Positions 52,482 through 53,053 of a stretch of 53,053 bases of DNA are shown piece by piece. Position 1 is the first letter of the stretch, and every line of letters begins with the position of its first letter. The notes beneath the pieces are model-generated. The model had not been told where the DNA came from and did not search any database. It saw only the letters and a program-made list of their open reading frames with translations. The position numbers and the translations under genes were made by a program. Source of the DNA: Henriciella sp. Lineage in GTDB: Bacteria; Pseudomonadota; Alphaproteobacteria; Caulobacterales; Hyphomonadaceae. The stretch spans positions 1-53,053 of the forward strand of contig NVWP01000038.1 in NCBI GenBank assembly GCA_002733705.1. Reading direction: 5' to 3'.

Positions 52482-53053
52482 GCCGTTCAGGAATATCTCG
52501 ACACACTGGACGACGCGGCTTTCGGCGGCGCAACATCCGTCAAGCCAAAGGCGCTGTCGCCCTCTGATCCAGCCGCACGTTACACCGGCGCGAACGGAGA
52601 TCGACCATTCTTCGCTTACTCAACCAACTACCTCGTCGATCTTGAGAACGCCGTTATCGTTGACGTCGAGGCCACCTCACCAATCCGCCAAGCCGAAGCA
52701 GGCGCGGCGCAAGAGATGATCTTACGAGCCAAGGATCGCTTCGGCCTTTACCCCGAACTTCTGGCCGCCGACACGGCCTACGGATCAGCCGACATGTTGG
52801 GCTGGCTGGTCGAAGATGAAGGCATCGAACCCCATATTCCGGTCTTTGATAAATCCGAAAGGAAGGATGGAACGTTCCCAGCGACCAACTTCGTCTATGA
52901 CCACAAGGCCGACGAATACATCTGCCCCGGCGGCAAACCACTGAAGCCCTATTGGCGGTCGTTCACAAAGGAACGCCCTGAGTTCGGCAAGGACGGGTTC
53001 AAGAAGTACTACGCCCGTAAACAGGACTGTGTGGCTTGCACTTTGAAATCGAA
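52482..53053 (+). pseudogene. 5'-truncated IS1182-family transposase
   Basis: The frame from about 52482 to the edge encodes the C-terminal half of an IS1182-type DDE transposase: SPSDPAARYTGANGDRPF, AVIVDVEATSPIRQAEAGA, a LAADTAYGSADMLGWL segment with Asp, and ICPGGKPLKPYW...DCVACTLKS. No start or N-terminal part exists: an in-frame TGA lies at 52461, and bases 52234-52461 do not code for the missing half. The element was probably cut at its left end. It continues past the right edge, so its right end cannot be judged. Confidence 0.85.

Overview
The window looks like chromosomal DNA of an alphaproteobacterium, most like the Hyphomonadaceae/Maricaulis-type branch. This is inferred from gene content, not from a marker gene: GC-rich genes with strong third-position G/C, a large TonB-dependent receptor, SapC, DUF411, ATP12, DUF885 and M3 peptidases, a propionyl-CoA carboxylase, and a SleB-type cell wall hydrolase. 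No rRNA gene or CRISPR array was seen. There is one tRNA, Leu(GAG).

Layout. 1-2734 (minus): a GH24 lysozyme cut by the left edge, mgtE, and tRNA-Leu. lipB reads rightward at 2818-3519. 3516-8666 is a leftward block: a possible 33-residue ORF, a BLUF blue-light sensor, an internally duplicated protein of unknown function, pccA, and two DUF805 membrane proteins. 8912-10723 reads rightward: an AprI/Inh-like lipoprotein, then a carboxymuconolactone-decarboxylase-like and a VOC enzyme. 10728-17149 holds a Tat-signal SDR, an MlaC-like protein, an M3 peptidase, a DUF411 protein and an EamA transporter.

17150-19330 is an accessory islet. It has two long direct copies of a repeat around a DUF559 nuclease-like gene, a tandem heptamer, and an AT-rich gene for a membrane-anchored protein packed against the end of pccB (19331-20863). 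21011-27006 (minus) is a mostly conserved series (crcB, rluC-like, HAD phosphatase, ATP12) with small exported proteins and a SUKH-family gene inserted. 27097-31389 (plus) has a zinc-ribbon membrane peptide, a three-gene operon (flavoprotein monooxygenase, SnoaL-like protein, phosphotransferase) and a sugar dehydrogenase.

31435-44903 is mainly envelope and export functions: a second RluA synthase, an orphan TonB receptor, a DUF3667 protein, an oligopeptide-binding lipoprotein, a DsbD plus redoxin pair, SapC, and a DUF885 lipoprotein. 45100-49658 is de novo NAD synthesis, nadA-X1-X2-nadB-nadC. X1 and X2 are tandem secreted paralogues of unknown function that share four cysteines. The window ends with an SDR, an O-methyltransferase, a SleB-type hydrolase and a 5'-truncated IS1182-type transposase that runs off the right edge.

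The points most worth following are the two unknown secreted paralogues inside the NAD operon, the repeat-DUF559-repeat unit, the two accessory genes that start at TTG directly behind the stop codon of a conserved gene, and the monooxygenase/SnoaL/kinase operon. No complete new defence or mobile system could be shown from the sequence alone.
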